From positions 24,603,324 to 24,667,323 of the forward strand of contig CP099839.1 in the NCBI GenBank assembly GCA_030062745.1: DNA of 64,000 nucleotides. Reading direction: 5' to 3'. The DNA is from Capitulum mitella (lineage: Eukaryota; Arthropoda; Thecostraca; Pollicipedomorpha; Pollicipedidae). Every line of letters begins with the position of its first letter. The first letter of the stretch is position 1. The notes beneath the pieces are model-generated. The model made no database searches and had not been told where the DNA came from. It worked only from the letters and a program-made list of their open reading frames with translations. Below, one piece after another: positions 46,190-59,298 of the stretch. The position numbers and the translations under genes are program-made.

Positions 46190-46430
46190 GCGCGGCGCCA
46201 CGGACTTCGGCACCAGACCATCGCCGTGATCATGAGCAATGGACGTCTGGCGAGCGGCGGCGCGGCCGCGGCCGATGCGGCGCGCCGCCATTGTCGCTGC
46301 TCCGGCCGCGATATCATCTCCGGCGCATTGTTTGCAAATCTCCGACAGAGGTCGGGCCGGGGCCGTGGTGCGGCCGACGCCGCTGCCGGTCAGCGGCCGG
46401 CGGACAGAGGGCTTCGATGTGGGGCTGTGA
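46190..46430. promoter_or_regulatory. Short CpG-rich island
   Basis: GC-rich block with several GCGGCC motifs. No gene recognised. Confidence 0.35.
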
Positions 46431-46799
46431 TGGTCAGGAGCGGGACCTCGAACTGGCTGGAGCGAGGAGCCAGAGCTGCTTGGTCGTAAAGGGAGTTGAG
46501 GTGGAGATGGGAAAGAAGGGCAGGATGGGACTGATGCGCCTGCCACCGATAGCTTGCTGTAACGTTCATATGGGAGGAATTTGACAATGATGGCAATCCT
46601 GTCTCTGGCACAGCCCTGAGACCAGTATCCCGGCGTGGAGCTGCCTCCCTGATGGAACTCTGAACCCAGTAGTCTCGGGCCCGGGACTATTTCGTTCCTC
46701 GGCCAACCAACAGTGGAAGACCGCGCCCGCCGCAGGGGAGGTGCCTCTTGTCGAACAGCCCGGTACCCCGCGGAACGACGCGAACCACCTGACAGGGTG

Positions 46800-46958
46800 G
46801 GAGAGAGAAGGAGGAGAGGGAGAGAGAGAGGGAGGGACATGAGAGAGAGAAAGAAGGAGAAAGAGAGAGAGGGGAGAGGGTGGGAGGTGGCGAAAAAGAC
46901 TGATATATACTTGCATATACATGTGTGTGTATACATATACATACACACACACACACAA

Positions 46959-47009
<51 letters not shown>

Positions 47010-47080
47010 GGAGGGGAGGGGAAAAGAAGAAGGGAGGGACGGAGAGAGGAGAGAAAGGAAGAAAGAGAGAGGTGGGGAGG
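46800..47080. repeat. Compound microsatellite: (GA)n, (CA)n, (TA)n, (GA)n
   Basis: Impure GA tract 46800-46890, CA/TG-rich 46920-46965, pure TA about 46967-47004, then GA-rich to 47080. The long minus-strand frames across it are repeat artefacts. Confidence 0.92.
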
Positions 47081-48379
47081 CGCCGTCCGCCCCGCTGAAC
47101 CGCTCGATAAACAAGCATATCAGATCTAGAAAAAGACTTTTCATGAGTCGTGCCGGGCGGTGCGCCTCCCGAAAAGCCTGCGTCCCGAAAAAATGCGATT
47201 TGGCCCTGCAGGTCATGACATGGAGAAACGTCCCACATTCACCTTCTTGAAAAGCACGATGTTCTGTCTGCACATCGCAGAAGTTGCGAATATGTTGCAA
47301 ATACGGCCGACCTGCCGCCGGCGTAAGTGATGGATCATCGACGTTGCCCCGTGCACGCAGCTTATTCCATCCTCATCGTGTCGACCGATAATGCAATTTG
47401 GTGGCGCAGGCAAAGCATCACCATTTTTTGCTCGGGAGCAAACGTCTGGGGCCAGTGCAGGATACTGCCGGCATTCTAACTCATTAATATGCGTAACAGA
47501 CAACGGGCGGTATTAGCGGCATTGTGCCCACGTTATTTGATTTATCAATTCGATTAGGCCTCAATGAATGTCGACAATCGCGTTAAACTTACATTAGTGG
47601 CATCCAGGGTCAGCTCCGGGTATTGCTATCAGGTGGCTCCCTCACCGATAATCCTCCTCAGCTGGATAGGTCATAGCAACGTACGCTTTGTGGCATGAGT
47701 TTCGCGATGGCTAGTTCGTCAGAGCGTGCATGCTTTGTCGCTATGTCCCACAAGTCAAGGGAATACGTTCTCTACTAGGCCAACAGAAGTAGCTACATCA
47801 CTGCTCACACTCGTGATGATGAACGACTTTTTTGGAAAAGCTGAGGCTGAAACGCAGCCCAGATTTTCGAGAATGTTTGATGCCTGCTAGAAAAAGAAAA
47901 AAGATCGAGGCCGCTAGAAAAAGAACCTGCTAGTGTCATGTGGGAATTCTAGAACGTTTCAAACGGACAAGAAAAACTTGTTTGTCGAAATGAATAGAGC
48001 CAAGCTTTTTTATCCTCACTGTTGACACAGGTAACGATGGCACCACCTTTTTTGGGAACTACAAAAAGCTTGACCCGAAGTGCCCTGCATTTAGCTGACT
48101 AAAAAAGAAACACCTAAGGTGTAAACGATCGAAGACAACCAAAAAGTGTTTGGAGCTTGTAATGGTTCGTTTCGAGGACAATGGTTCCAACCTGCGGAGA
48201 GAGGCGTCTGCCCGTTGTTTTTTCTAATCGAACCACGGACGCCCAGATGAGATAAACCGTGGCTAGAGTCACCAGTCACCGACTCCGACCCAACAGACGG
48301 CCTGACTTGGAGCTGACCCGCTGTGATCAATGACAGCTGCCGCGAGCCGGGCGTCCAGCACGCATCATCCGTCACGGAG
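47081..48379. other. Non-coding stretch
   Basis: No gene or repeat recognised. Confidence 0.5.
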
Positions 48380-49260
48380 GTATCCCGAAAAACAGACGGA
48401 ACAAACCGGCCGCATTCTGCCACGGCCGCGCCGCGCCGCGCCTCTCTGGCACCGGCGCCGCGATCGCCGCCAAAAAGGCGGCGCGCAAAAATTGTCATCG
48501 CGCGTGTTCCAACGCCGGGAAAAACCGCCGCCAGGCACGGCGACGCCGCTCGTTTATAAACCTTCCTCACGTGCCACAAGCCGGACCATTGAGGGATAAC
48601 AAATACGTCTAATTCACGGCGCAAAAAGGCGTCGGACTCCGACGGCGCATGGCCGAAGGCCGGTGCCCTTTTTCCGCCGCTGGCCGCGAAGGTGTGCCGC
48701 AAAAACGCCGCGCGGTCGGCGGCCGGCGCGGCAGGCGGTCGGCCGCCGCCGCGTCCGCGGCTCCTCCATTTGTCCGGCCGGCCGGCCGCGACCCTGCCCG
48801 CCGGCCATTAGCCGCCGCCTGGTTTCCGCCCGGAAGCGGGGTCGGGTCGCGCCCCGGCGCGCCGGCGCGGCTCGCTCTAATGCGGCGCCGCGGGAGGAGC
48901 TCGGCAGCGACCCGGAGAGGGGTCACTGGTCGGCGGCCGTCGCCGCCGCGGCCCGGCTGGGGGCGGGCCGGGGCCGGAGCCGGCCGCGCCTTCCGTCGGC
49001 GGCGGCGGCGCCGGAGCGGACCCCGCGCCGCCGACGGGGCGGTGTCGGCGTCGGCCGCGGCGGCGGCCGTGTTTGCGGGGCTTGTTTTGGAGCGGTGGAG
49101 GGCGTGCGCCGGCCGCCGGCCGATGGATGGGTATTTACGGCGGGGCGCGGCCGACCGTGTGACGAAAGTCGCGCCCATCGCCGGAATCCGCCGCGTCGCG
49201 CGCAGCTGCCAACTCCGCGCCGGCACCGGACGGCGCCCCCGGGTGGCACGTGGCAGCAGC
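48380..49260. promoter_or_regulatory. Large CpG-rich island without recognised gene
   Basis: About 0.9 kb of very high GC and CpG content with GCC/CGG trinucleotide runs. A TTTATAAACC element (48553-48562) lies near its left part. It could be the promoter of an unidentified gene; no conserved exon was found inside. Confidence 0.45.
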
Positions 49261-49284
49261 GCAGCCCAGCAGCCAATACCACTG

Positions 49285-49677
49285 TCAGGATGTCAGCTCT
49301 GATGGGATGTTTCTTGGAACAGGACTATTTACCTTGAGTGTCATATGGAATGGTCGGTGGCGACGATTCATGGGAAACTTTTGATGAAGAGATTCGTATG
49401 TGAGACTGGGAGATTTAGATATATTTAACCACGAATTAGAACTCGAAACACTAGATGTAGGTTGGTAAACCTGCAAGAAGACGGTGAGTTCCCACTCACG
49501 TGACGAATGCTTCAAATGTGGCGGCAATTGCTGGCCAACGTTTGGAACGCCGGGATCCTCTTCGTAAACTCTGGACATGAATGCAACGCTTTTCTCAGAT
49601 CTACGTATATGTTTGGTAGCAGTTTCGGGGTCGCGAGGCAGCAGATAAAGTTTCCGTGACTTGTGATGCAGGTGCAC
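49285..49677 (-). other. Unrecognised 130-codon open frame next to the island
   Basis: In non-GC-rich sequence, so the length is mildly notable. The product has HLHHKSRKLYLLPRDPETAT and a C-terminal basic segment FPMNRRHRPFHMTLKVNS. I recognise no domain and no strong splice sites. It may be chance. Confidence 0.15.
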
Positions 49678-51289
49678 CCGTTGGGTGTGGCGACGGTCAG
49701 GCGATTTTGCTATGAAAATAAGTATAAGTGCTTGGCATTACACTGCGCACGAGCATTGCCATGTGTTCCGTCGCTTACAATGAGACCGCGTTTAATTCTA
49801 AACTTCGTATATGTGACGTTTATTATTCGTTACATGCGCTTGTAGCGACAGGTTAATTGTGTGCGAACAGACGCAACTACTACTGTTATTACGATCCGAA
49901 GTTGTGTCTTTTCATTCCTTTTTTCGGCGTCAAGAGATATCAGTGATTTTCGAAAAAAGTACGACCAAGCCCATCGTGCGAGCTCATCGTTCTTGGTTTT
50001 ACGGCTTGCACTTGATTTCGCTAAAAAAGCAAAGCTCATGACGGATTCGTGGAATAAAATGAACGAGGTATCATCGCCACTTTTCCAACTGACCATAAGG
50101 TCCCATAACGAATAGTTCTTTTGAATCTATGAAAAGGCCACCAAGAAAATACAACGCTCAGCAGTTAAAATGTATTTATTATTTTGGTAAGCCCGTTTTG
50201 CCAGACTTGGGCCCAGATTCCGTGCTGGATCCATTTTGTACTAAGTCCCCATATGGCCTCAGTACGAAATGGATGAACTGTTAGGATGGCAGCGGGAATG
50301 GTCAGGACATGGTCAACAGAGATGCAGTGTTTCGAAGTCGAAGGCTGTGTGTTTACCTGGAGTTTTATGTTTTTACCTAAATATTTTCACCCAAATATTT
50401 GCACTTCCCATCGTACGTTGTTCGTAGACGTTTGTAGCTGCGCATCCCAGGGAAATATATCAGTGGTTCGATATAATTGTTTATACCAAGTTGTCCTAGT
50501 CAGCATGTAACCGGTAAGTTTGGGAAAGCAACATTCTACCGACTTAGCCGACCCCACGGCCTCCATCTGTGAGAAGTTTAGTACAAACCAGTCCCAATAT
50601 GGAATCAGAGCGCAAATCTGTTTCGCTTCCTACGCAGTTGCTCTTTTTTACATGCAGATAGGAAGGTCCTTATCATTCTGTGCTGACTCCCCGCAGCTTT
50701 CAATATGACTTTGAATATGAATGTGAAAATTAAAAGAAAAAGGTATCTGAGACAGCCGACGCCAGACAATGAACATATGCGTGGATGATGCACTAAACGA
50801 TATTGACAGACAGCCATTTCAGCAAATGGGCCGGCCTGCCTTTTCGGCTAAATAACCCTTGAAATATTCTTAGAACGTCTTCTCACAGAATATTTTGTAT
50901 CCACTGGTACCGCTGGCCTTCATCAAGGAAAAATGTCACGTCTCGGACGGTCTCATGCATCTTTCATGAGACTCACTACGTAATTCTATTATGCAACGTC
51001 TGAGAGGCGGAAACTAGTGCAACTGTTCGTGATATCATGTGTTGTATCATCGATGTGTTACTTTCGGCTATTCCGGACGTCCATTTTCAACGTTTCAGAA
51101 AAAAGCAACCCGAAATCAATTTAACATCGTAAAACGGCGTTTCGGTTCCGCGTTCATGTTCCCACTCCCCATGCTTGAAGCGCTCTCTGTGACCTGCAAT
51201 GAAGTTCATTGCGCGAGGCTCTCTTCACCGGAGCAGATGGCCAGCCCCATGGGCCCAGAGGTTCCTTTGTGCTTTGTCACGGGCCGTCA
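49678..51289. other. Non-coding stretch
   Basis: No gene or repeat recognised. Confidence 0.5.
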
Positions 51290-52000
51290 TATCCGGTCCG
51301 GCCCCGATCACCCGTGAGCGCAGGGTAACGATGTTTACCCGACCATTTTCCCGCCGACAATAAAAGAGCGGGCCAACAAAGGTGCGCGCCGCCTATCGAG
51401 GGCCCCGCTAAAAAACGGCAAATAATCTGTCGGCAGAATCTGGACGTAATTGAGACGGCGTCTTTTTGCGCGCGTTTTTCCCGGTCACCATTTCCGCGGT
51501 TTATCCATTTACACGGCGACGGCGCGGCGTTTTTGCGTCCGGCGCGGGCCGGCACAGCGCGCCGCCGGCCGGCCGCCGATGCGTTGACCCCGGCACGAGG
51601 TCGGCAGCGCGCGCGCCGGCCCCCGTCGAGCGGGCTGGGGCGGCGCGGCCGGCGCCCGCCGTCGGCGCGGCGGGCGCGCGCCCGGTCGACACCTCTTGCC
51701 GCCCGGCCGTCTCGGGCATTACACGGCAGGAGACGGCTGGGAGGCGGCGACGCGGGGCGGTATCGATGACAATCGATTGTGTGACGGACGTTCCGGTCCC
51801 CCGGCGGCGATCGACTGCTCGAGCGCCTGGCTGCGACAGGCGGGAGGCCGCCGCCGGAGAGGAGAGGCATTCAAGTGCGCCGCCCCGGGCCGCTCCGCAC
51901 CTCGCTACGGGCAGCGCCGGCGGCAGAACGGCGAAAATACGGCCACATTTTACCGCCGTTCCCATCACGCCGACGGGGACTGTTCCGGCCACCGAAAAAC
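51290..52000. promoter_or_regulatory. CpG-rich island without recognised gene
   Basis: High GC and CpG over about 0.7 kb; several overlapping open frames with Arg/Ala/Gly/Pro bias only. Confidence 0.4.
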
Positions 52001-53229
52001 CGTGATAAATTGGATGTGGACAGTAAACTGACCAGGGTCCGGCCATGTTGGAGGACGGTGGACGGTGTACCGCTTTGTCAGCGTCGGAGGAACAATAAAA
52101 ACCCTAAGAATGCGACTTTCAGCACCAGAATTTATGATGGGACAGGAAAACGGCATTGTGGTATTGTCAGAGGCACTCCGAATGTGCCGTTTAACTGTTT
52201 TGAATAACGGAAGAAGCGCCCATGGGCGTGTGGAATCACCTCAGAGATCAACGAACCCTGGTTTCAAACGAGCCCGGGGCAACGTTTTCCGGCCAAATGA
52301 CTTCCTCAAAGTTAACCCCTTTAGTTTTCCCAATCGGCTCGTTAATCCTTTTCCGTTTCATTTCACAGAAGCTCTCTACCTTCATGCTCCTTTAACCGAG
52401 AATGAGTAGATGCGTTACGCCTTGATGACTCGATTCGTCAGGAAAAACGGTGACGCGTTGCGTTACGAAGCTAAGAAAACTGCGACAGCTACGTTCAGTG
52501 ATTGCGCTTGGATACCATGAATCACATCCTGGTAGCCAGGACATCCGGTCAGCCGGCAAATTATCACCAGAAGCCGTCCTGGCCACCGTTATAACTGTTG
52601 AATAGCGAAAAAAATCATGTGGCTATGCCCTCTGGAAACACCGTAGAGCGTATGGTATCGGATAAAATCACCACTGCGTTTCAACGGCAATGAATGCTAA
52701 CACGCCCGATGCACGGCACGGAGATACGTCATGCACGAATGCCAAACACAACCCCGCACCTGGTGATAAGGGACATGTGGGCCACGTGTCGACACGAGCT
52801 ACACGGGGACAGTCACGCGGGATGCACGGCTTCTGTGTCGTGCATAGATGATGTCTCGGTTTCTTTGAGTGATTGACACGTCACCAGACGAAGTTGGTTT
52901 CGTATGCAAAACCTTGGATCACGCGGGGTCAACTGTCGCAATGGGCAAATTCTGAATAAACTGGCAGTTGAGGCTAAGTCCGAAGCACGAAACCTTATGG
53001 TCACCTTCAGTTGGAATCAGTATAAGCATCCTGAGAATGTCGACAGGTGTTCTGCCTTTATTAGTATTGGCATCTTCAAAATGTGGACAGGTATTCTGCC
53101 TTTGTTTTGTTTTGAGATATCGATCCAGGTCCAGAGAAACTGCAGAAGTGGATGTAAAAGTGTCAGGTTGCACTCGGACATTCCAGGCATAACTCAGAAG
53201 GCTTCCAATTATCTTTCCGGCACGTGCGG
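52001..53229. other. Non-coding stretch
   Basis: Contains a small near-duplicate near 53030-53100 (GACAGGTxTTCTGCCTTT twice, about 44 bp apart). No gene recognised. Confidence 0.5.
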
Positions 53230-53960
53230 CCCTGCGGCTGACGTTTGGCGGGCGACATTCGCCCGCTGCCATGGCGGCCGCAGAGCTCGGCGCCAATCCG
53301 CTGACGCGCCAGATTCACAGCTGCGGTCCACTGCCGGCGGAACGGCGGCCCGGCCCGGCTGATGGCTAATTGCTGGCCGCTGCGCCCCTGATGGATACGG
53401 CCCGGCCCGGCTCGGCCTCAGCTGCCGGACTCCGGCCACAGCCCCAGCTCCAGCGCCGAGCGGCCTCCCCCGCAGACCCCTCGCCCGCCGCAGCCGCCAT
53501 TCGCAGCCCCCGAGCCCACGCTCAGGCCGTCCGAGTCCCCAGCTCGGCCTCAGCTCAATCGCCGCGTGCCCGCTCTCAGACCCGGCCCCAGCCGCAGCTG
53601 CAACCCCCGAACCCACCCTCAGTCCCAGTCCCAGTCCATGACTGCATCCCAGCCCCGGCCGCCGGTCCGGCCGGCCGCTGCCCAGCCACCAGCGCCGGGC
53701 GGCCGCTGCGCTGGCCGGGCCGGCCGCCGTCGGCGGGTAAACAGGCGTGGAGAGATGCGCCGATAGCGCGGCGCGCCGCCAGAGCTGGAGCCGGTGCCAA
53801 TTCGCCGCCGGCGTGTCACGGCCGGCCAATCGCTGTCCGCTCGACCGCCGGAGACGCGCGTCAGTTGACGGAGGTGGCTGTCAGTGACGAGGGACACTCT
53901 GCTGCAGAACCGGTCGCCGTCCTGCGCTGTCGTCCCGGCGCCGCGTGGCACTCGACCGGC
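53230..53960. promoter_or_regulatory. CpG-rich island, CCCCAGC-rich
   Basis: GC-rich block with many CCCAGYCC repeats at 53440-53660. The plus frame reads Pro/Gln/Ala low complexity. No conserved domain. Confidence 0.4.
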
Positions 53961-54349
53961 CGCTCACGTTGTTTGGTCATGTATTTGCACCCATCTGACC
54001 TCGGCCGCAGCATATGCCGTGCTCGTGTACTGGTTGTTATTGGACCAACATATCTGGACCGCTTTGTGTTTATTTGTTATGACTCACAATAGTTTATTGG
54101 GGTGTGTCAACGTCTCCGCCCGATGAAGGCGATGTCCAGCATTGCCTAGTGCAGGCCAGCGGTGGCGCTGCCCTGTGTTTCAAGCGGACATGTGGCTGGG
54201 GCTTGGAGACGAAAGTTAGAGGCGGAGACACAGACGTTATGTGGATGTATTTCCACCAGCCTGGGAAAGCTTAATCCACGCGAGAGAGAGTTGTCCTCTG
54301 TTCCTTTCTTCCTCTCCCTCCTCCTCCTCTCTCCCCTCTCTCTCCCTCC

Positions 54350-54492
<143 letters not shown>

Positions 54493-54499
54493 GTACTCC

Positions 54500-55389
54500 G
54501 GCTCCGTCGCCGCCGAAAAATAGACGAGCTCGGTTTAAGCCTCTTGTTTATTTGTGGAAACACTTCCGGAAGGGCGTCTCTCGGGCGCCGAGACCGCCAA
54601 CTCCAGTCTGGAGTCAGATTTGACTGACGGGCTCAGGCAAGCTAAATGTAGAAGAGCCAGGCGTTTTTCGTTGTAGCACTCCATGGTTTTCACGTACCGG
54701 AGAAAATGGAAAACGATAGACATGGAACGTGTCTGTTTTTGTTATGGATGTAACAAGCAACGATACCCTGAAAATGCATGCAAAAATCGGGCTTTCACAT
54801 TACAATGATGAAAGTCTTCACGTTCATTCAAATTTTGATCACGGTCTTGCAGACGTTGACAATGACGTGCAACGGAGGCGCTTCTGTAACTAAGTTTGTA
54901 TATTATGCTTAACAATGGGGTGCACACCATGTACTACGGCGCTGCACTGTGATAAGAGTAAATCACGGACGTTCATAACCAGTCGCCTGTATTCAAATAC
55001 CTTTGGCACTGAAAATCTACTGTATATTCTTAACAAAGAGGCTGTTTTAATTAGTGAACTTCGTCTATACAGTTGCCATTTTCCGTAATCGATTATCTGT
55101 GCGAAAGGGGCGTAACAACATTCGCAGTTCACCTTGTCCAGCTGGCACGTGGCGAGGGAGGCACGCTAATGGGCACATTCGTTACGTATTACGAGAGTGA
55201 ACGATTCATTCCGCCGTCATCCCGTGAATACCGGGCCGGAACGCGAAGGATGTCATCCCTTTCACCGTGCCATTCCGGAGTTAGTTGGCGCCAATCACAC
55301 CGCCAAGTGGCTGTCGGTGCAACCTCTCGGCCGCGCGGCACTCCAGGCGCTTCCAGCGTGACAAATGGTGCGGTCTGCGCCGTGATCGT
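54500..55389. other. Non-coding stretch
   Basis: No gene or repeat recognised. Confidence 0.5.
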
Positions 55390-56060
55390 CATGCGCCGGC
55401 CGAATATGGCGCGAGGAGCGCGGCCAAACGGAGCGGGGAGCGGCTGTGGGACGGCGAGAGCGGCGAACGGCCAGCGGGAGGCTCAGAGGAGACGGCGGGT
55501 CTCGGCCGCTCCCCATGGCCTCTCCAGTCCGGACAGGGCCCCGGGGTCCCCCAGCCCCCGTCCCCCCGGACAGCGCCCCAGGAGACCCGCCACCGGGGCC
55601 GGCCGATGACCCGACCGCGTCGCCGGCCGATCGCCGGCACACGCACGACTGCGCTCATCCTCATTCGGCGCGTGCGGTGGCGGCGACGACGCCTCCCCTG
55701 GCGGCGATAGTGGCGCGCCATTGTTATGGCGGCCGTCGCCGGGGACGTTGGGTTGCCTCCCTCGCGGCCGCAATAAGCGGATATGATGCCGCGGTCGGCG
55801 CGGCGCGGCGCCAGCCGCCAGCGCCGCCGCCGCCGGGCGACGGAAGCCGGCTTGTATCGCCGGCCCCCGCGCCGGAACCAGAGCGTCGCCCGTCGCTCGA
55901 CCAGGTCACTCGGGACGTCCGGGTCTGCCGTCAGCGATGCTCGCCTTCCGCGCCTCCGCCGCCGAAAATAGACGCCGTTCGGCTGCGCAGGAGAGTGGTA
56001 AACGTCATTGCTGGCTGCGCGGGGGCCGTATTACAATCCGCCGAGGTCCTCCTCATCGGC
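55390..56060. promoter_or_regulatory. CpG-rich island without recognised gene
   Basis: GC/CpG-rich block. Open frames on both strands are Pro/Arg/Ala-rich without domains. Confidence 0.4.
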
Positions 56061-56885
56061 GATGACGGGGCTTCGAGAAGCTGAGCTGGTTGCGACCTTT
56101 GTGGGCCTCCGATGACTTCGACACTTCGCAATGGCAAGCACGAATTACATTGGATTGAAAAAGAGACTGATGTACTTGATCCCTGATGGTGGTAATGGGG
56201 TGCCTGTTATCTGTGACAAAGTGCATTAATGTGCTAAAAATGGCGAGAGCAGAACCATTTTGATGTTATTTCGCTCTTCACAACTCCAAACAGTTAACGC
56301 CAAAACCGCCTACAGCTGGTAGCCGTGAACGCTCGAATGTTATGAAACCGGAGCGCAATGGCTTCATTTTGACCAAACCAAGTTGCCAGCAACATCGTTC
56401 GGAAACCCGAGTAATGTGCATGTCTGTTATGTGACTCAACAGACACCCCAAAAAGCTGCAGCATAAACGAAGTAAATGAAATGTGTATCTTCTGGCGGCA
56501 AAACAGTGATCGTTTTCATCCAGCTCATTATGAGCGTCATTTCTCGGCGCGTTATTCGGCATAACAGATGATTCACGATCACTTCGATTTGAGTCGGAGA
56601 GAATCGGAAGGTCCATGTTATTCCGAGCACGCCCTGGTCAGCGCACAACCATTGCCGTTGCGGCCCTCTCCAAGGATGCGAACTTTCGCTTCACTTTCGG
56701 ACCGCATTCGACGCCTTTCCACCGCAGAGACAGGGCTCCAGCCGTGGCGTCGTCATCGTCTGCGGCGTCCATCCGGACTGGTTTTTGTCCTGCGATTGGC
56801 GTTAGTCGGGGTTCTCCCGCGGCACTGTGAGGCGGCGGCCTCAGACGTCTGCTCTCTCGGCTCTCTCGGCTGGCTGGGATGGTTC
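56061..56885. other. Non-coding stretch leading into minisatellite
   Basis: No gene recognised. GC content rises from about 56620. Confidence 0.5.
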
Positions 56886-57331
56886 TGCCGGCCGACAGCG
56901 CCGCTCACGCCCGGCAGACCTTTCCTCTGTCAGCCGACAGCGCAGCTCACAGCAGGCAGACCTCTCCTCTGCCGGCCGACAGCGCCGCTCACACCAAGCA
57001 GACCTCTGCTCTGCCGGCCGACGGCGCCGCTCACATCAGGCAGACCTCTGCTCTGCCGGCCGACTACTCCGCTTGCACCAGGCAGGCGTCTCCTCTGTCG
57101 GTTGACGCCGCCGCTCACACCTGGCAAGGGAATTCTTCAGACTGCTGAAGTTCCATTCACACCAGGCAGACCCCTCATCCACCGGTTGACAGCACCGCTT
57201 ACACCAGGCCGTGGATTCCTCAGCCCGTTGAAGCGTCGTTCACACCAGGCCGAGGGTTCCTCAGCCTGCTGAAGCGTTGTTCACACCGGGCAGAGCTCTC
57301 CTCTGCCGGGCTGTCGGTCGACAAAAACGGC
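56886..57331 (+). repeat. 42-bp minisatellite, about 10 copies, open in frame
   Basis: Units of 42 bp with consensus CAGACCTCTCCTCTGCCGGC followed by CGACAGCGCCGCTCACACCAGG. Later units diverge (for example AAGGGAATTCTTCAGACTGC). Because 42 is divisible by three, one plus frame runs open through the array as a 14-residue repeat (RPLLCRPTAPLTPG), and other frames stay open through several units. Confidence 0.9.
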
Positions 57332-57669
57332 GCCCGCTCGCCGATAAGCGGCGCCGGGCGGTCAGCCGCGACAGGTGTCCGCCGCCGACAAAAAGCCGAC
57401 TCTCTGACCGTCCGGCGGCCGCGGGGGACCACAGCGAGATCGGCCTCGTGTCGTTCCGCCCATTACGCCGGTCACGGCTGCTGTCCGGGCGGACACGTTC
57501 GCCTGTAGTCCGCCCGTGGGCGGCGGCGACGATTTCGAGACGCACGTGACGGTCGCGCGGCACCTGCCGTCGTCGCCACGGCCTCGACCTCTCATGGAGG
57601 ATTACGCAGGATCAGCAGCTTACGGAGGATCACGTAGGATCAGCGGCTTGGAAAGCGAGACCGCGGTCT

Positions 57670-58130
57670 GAGACGAAGCGGTCCGTTGTCGAAGAGGCAG
57701 CGCCCCGCTGTCTGACCGAGAGCGACCCCGCTGTCAGACCGAGAACGGCCAGCTGTCAGAGAGGGAACGGCCCGTTGTCTGACCGAGAACGGCCAGCTGT
57801 CAGAGAGGGAGCAGCCCGTTGTCTGACCGAGAACGGCCAGCTGTCAGAGAGGGAGCGGCCCGCTTTCTTACCGAGAACGGCCAGCTGTCAGAGAGGGAGC
57901 AGCCCGTTGTCGGGCTCGCAGCGGCCTGCTGTCGGAGATGGAGCAGTCCGATGTCTGACCGAGAGCGGACCGCTGTCGGGTAGGGAGCGGCCCGCGGACT
58001 GATCGCGAGCGGTCAGCTGTCAGAGAGGGAGCGGCCCGCTGTCTGACGCAGAGCGGCCCGCTGCTAGGACTGGAGCGGCCCGCTCTCTGACCGAGAGCTG
58101 CCCGCCGGCGGTGGCAGAGCGGCGCGCCGG
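57670..58130 (+). repeat. 44-bp dimeric minisatellite
   Basis: Higher-order unit of two related 22-bp halves, GTCTGACCGAGAACGGCCAG-CT and GTCAGAGAGGGAGCGGCCCG-CT. The middle (57735-57900) is nearly perfect; both ends are degenerate. Confidence 0.9.
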
Positions 58131-58299
58131 ACGGCCGCCTGTAAACACATTCCGACGCAATCCCGCACGTCGGTAAGCCAGCGAGCAGCCAACAATCACA
58201 CGGAAAAGGGACAATAACTTGAGCTCGGTTCCAGCTCTCGCGCGACCCCTGACCTGACCGAAGCCTGCGGCGGGGCAGCACGCGACGACACCGATCGGA

Positions 58300-59140
58300 G
58301 GGTGGACCCCTCTGATTACGTTCTGAGGGTTTAACCAGCTTCGAGCGCGCCCAGGATCGGTGCGTGTTGGGAATTTGGGTGTCATGTGGTGGAAGTTTCA
58401 GGATTTCGCGCGATCAGACGGTGGAAGCGAAATGTCGGAAATGTCCAGTATTGTTGCGTATTGAGCGCCGTGTGTGGCACGACAGATGCGGACTGAGTTG
58501 GCCTAAAGATGCACCGGTGGCTGCCAACAGGCTGCGGAAGCTCTTTGTGCCGCAGCATTATGGCTGGAGACTTCCGAAAATTTCTGCGGGAAGAAGTCCC
58601 TGCCCTATGTTAAAATCCCTTAATTCTGGGGGTCCGTCCCCCATCCCTCAGGAATCGTCATCCTTGCGCAGTGCGCACCAAGAGGTGCTTTTGATACTAA
58701 AAGTGGGGATAAAAGGTGAGACGTAGGTGGTGACAATGAGAATAGAATTTTCTTGATTTCCACAACATGAACTTATGACCAGTCGATTTGGGATGACAAT
58801 GACAGACGTTGCATTTGGCTACGACGAATAAGTCATACCGTCACGCTTCAAACTCAGAAAGTAAATGGTAGTAGAACCGCAACAAAATGTTTGCGCGAAA
58901 TTTTGGCTCATTGCACAGATTTTGCCTCACTGCCCTGATGTTTGTACTGTTCTTGACCCTACCAGATTCTTCATGCTTTCAACAGTGATGTTAATGTAAT
59001 GCTGCATTCAAACCAGTTTTTGTTTTGCGGTATATTTTGGCTAGATATTTCTTTGATTATGAATCTGGAAAGCGTATTGAATGATACTGGCTCGTCAAAA
59101 CTGCCTACCTTGAAAAAAGACCAACATGGAGGCGGTCTTA
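58300..59140. other. Non-coding stretch
   Basis: No gene or repeat recognised. Confidence 0.5.
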
Positions 59141-59155
59141 TCCAGATGTCTCCAA

Positions 59156-59298
59156 AGATGTTATATGTGGACTGGAAGACCGAATCGAAGTCAGATCTCT
59201 TAAGGAGTGGAATGAAGGAATGGAATGCAATGAATGGGATAAAAATCAACAATATGTTTTGTGTTGACTGGCAGACTGGATCTAAGTCAAATCTGTGA
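59156..59298 (+). repeat. Direct duplication, spacing 96 bp
   Basis: TGTGGACTGGAAGACCGAAT (59166) corresponds to TGTTGACTGGCAGACTGGAT (59262). Both continue CGAAGTCAGATCT or CTAAGTCAAATCT. The period is a multiple of three and one plus frame is open across both copies. Confidence 0.7.

Noticed and set aside
46064..47008. 314-codon minus-strand open frame
   Set aside because: Its N-terminal part is translated microsatellite (YIYIYI and SLSLSL types) and the rest lies in a CpG-rich block.
48091..48702. 203-codon minus-strand open frame at the left of the 48.4-kb island
   Set aside because: No recognisable domain, and GC-rich sequence on either strand is open there.
53370..54092. 240-codon open frame rich in Pro/Gln
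   Set aside because: Low complexity from CCCAGCC repeats, no start context or splice support.
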